DNA of 50,133 nt from Pseudomonadota bacterium. GTDB taxonomy: Bacteria; Pseudomonadota; Alphaproteobacteria; Sphingomonadales; Sphingomonadaceae. The notes under the pieces are model-generated. The model did not search any database. It worked only from the letters and a program-made list of their open reading frames with translations, and was not told the DNA's origin. How positions within the stretch are numbered: the first letter of the stretch is position 1; each line of letters starts with the position of its first letter. The position numbers and the translations under genes are program-made. This document shows, piece by piece, positions 49,514 through 50,133 of this stretch. The DNA is taken from the NCBI GenBank assembly GCA_023423775.1, contig JAFAEZ010000187.1:1-50133 (forward strand), given 5' to 3'.

Positions 49514-50133
49514 GCCTGTTGGAGCGGATCGACGCCACCGGCACTGAAGACGAGATCGAACAGGGCAAGCGGCTGATCCGTGTCGGGGACGACCGCGGCC
49601 TCTCCCTCTCGGAGCGGGTCGCTTATCGTCTCCACCGCCTCGCCTGGCGCACTCCGTTCCACACTCTCCGGCTCCGCGGCCGCTTCCCGCTCAAGCTGCT
49701 CGCCGTTCCCAAGGATCCGATCGCCGGCGACAAGACTGCCGGTGCGGCCATTCTCAAGGGCCATATCCTCCACCGCGGCCGCTCGGTCCCGATCGACAAG
49801 CTCGACTTCGCCGACCCCACGATCCCGCAGGATTTCTCCGATTATCTGCAGAGCTTCGCCTGGCTGCGCGACCTCGCCGCAGCGGCGACGCGCGAGAAGG
49901 CCTGCCAGATCGCCGAAAAGCTCGTCCAGAAATGGCTCGTCACCCATGCCGACACCGTGTCGGAACGCGCGTGGCGGGCCGATCTCTGGGGCCGGCGCAT
50001 CCTCTTCTGGACGGCCTATGCGCCTTATGTCCTGTCCAGCCGCGACCTGGTCTATCGCTCGGCAGTCCTGAACGCGCTCGCGCGCGGCGCCGCTGCGGCG
50101 AGGTCGCGCAGCCAGGCGAAGCTCTGCAGATAA
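49510..50133 (+). CDS. Heparinase II/III-like protein, N-terminal part; 3' end corrupted
   Basis: MSLLERIDATGTEDEIEQG opens a protein whose ERVAYRLHRLAWRTPFHTL and RADLWGRRILFWTAYAP regions resemble the alpha-helical half of the alphaproteobacterial heparinase II/III-like family, normally near 600 residues. Only about the first 193 are real here. From 50088 on, the sequence is the reverse complement of 49842-49887, so the last residues (AAARSRSQAKLCR) and the TAA at 50131-50133 are probably artificial. The usual continuation after ALARGA is lost. Coupled to rpe. Confidence 0.7.
   Translation: MSLLERIDATGTEDEIEQGKRLIRVGDDRGLSLSERVAYRLHRLAWRTPFHTLRLRGRFPLKLLAVPKDPIAGDKTAGAAILKGHILHRGRSVPIDKLDFADPTIPQDFSDYLQSFAWLRDLAAAATREKACQIAEKLVQKWLVTHADTVSERAWRADLWGRRILFWTAYAPYVLSSRDLVYRSAVLNALARGAAAARSRSQAKLCR
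49842..49887 (+). repeat. Left arm of a 46-bp inverted repeat
   Basis: Lies inside the heparinase-like gene and matches the reverse complement of the last 46 bases of the window exactly. The match continues for 6 more bases after one mismatch. This arm is in the proper reading frame of the family and is the genuine copy. Confidence 0.95.
50088..50133 (-). repeat. Right arm of the inverted repeat at the window edge
   Basis: Exact reverse complement of 49842-49887, ending flush with the last base of the window. Most likely a fold-back chimera at a contig end, not a genomic repeat. Confidence 0.9.

Overview
This window is GC-rich alphaproteobacterial chromosome, most likely from a member of the Sphingomonadaceae (Sphingomonas/Sphingosinicella-like). 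The evidence is the block order coaE-maf-ppsR / hemE-hemJ-rho / mnmE-mnmG-rsmG-parA-parB, which is the origin-proximal block known from Caulobacter and Rickettsia. Small families typical of the group are also present: DUF1491, MmcB, DUF3576, a DUF6489-like protein, an SDHAF4-like protein and a Mic60-like protein next to hemCD. I see no prophage, insertion sequence, CRISPR array or foreign-looking island. Almost everything is core housekeeping sequence.

Region by region. 1-6.2 kb: end of a DUF4402 surface protein gene, msrB, a class A penicillin-binding protein, a SCO1-ycgN-ygjP operon, a secreted ankyrin protein, and mmcB with a possible LexA site. 6.2-11.7 kb: leftward genes for a SleB-like hydrolase, DUF1491, thioesterase, ptsN, hpf, dnaQ, coaE, maf and ppsR. 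11.7-12.0 kb: the only gene-free stretch over 300 bases. It has DnaA-box-like sites, eight GANTC (CcrM) sites and an AT-rich imperfect palindrome, and is the candidate replication origin. 12.0-23.2 kb: hemE, hemJ, rho and terC run rightward. A leftward qor-dlh pair follows, then a rightward operon from a DUF6489-like gene through mnmE, mnmG, rsmG, parA and parB with three parS sites. 23.2-27.7 kb: leftward leuS-lptE-holA and a DUF3576 lipoprotein. 27.9-38.7 kb: a small outer-membrane barrel protein, a ThiE-like protein, yggS-HAD, ribA/xthA, lolA/ftsK, a UbiH-type hydroxylase and a trx-TPR/LON/Trm112 operon. 38.8 kb: tRNA-Gly(GCC). 39-44.3 kb: a secreted DUF5694 protein, an overlapping nucleotidyltransferase-phosphoesterase pair, and leftward hemC-hemD-mic60. 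44.3-50.1 kb: tsaD-gpsA, an SDHAF4-like gene, htpX-rsmB, rpe and a cut-off heparinase-like gene.

Genes on both sides of the candidate origin are transcribed away from it, and the parS cluster lies 7-9 kb to the right, beside parAB. The block therefore holds the start point for replication and the centromere for segregation together with a DnaA-regulated-looking, methylation-rich control region. Operons are extremely compact: nearly every internal junction is a 4-nt NTGA overlap, and convergent pairs often share a CTAG stop overlap.

The last 46 bases are an exact reverse complement of 49842-49887. This looks like a fold-back assembly or library artefact at a contig end, so the apparent stop of the last gene should not be trusted. 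I did not find a convincing new defence or mobile system. The best candidates for something undescribed are the nucleotidyltransferase-phosphoesterase pair and the regulatory DNA around the origin and parS sites.
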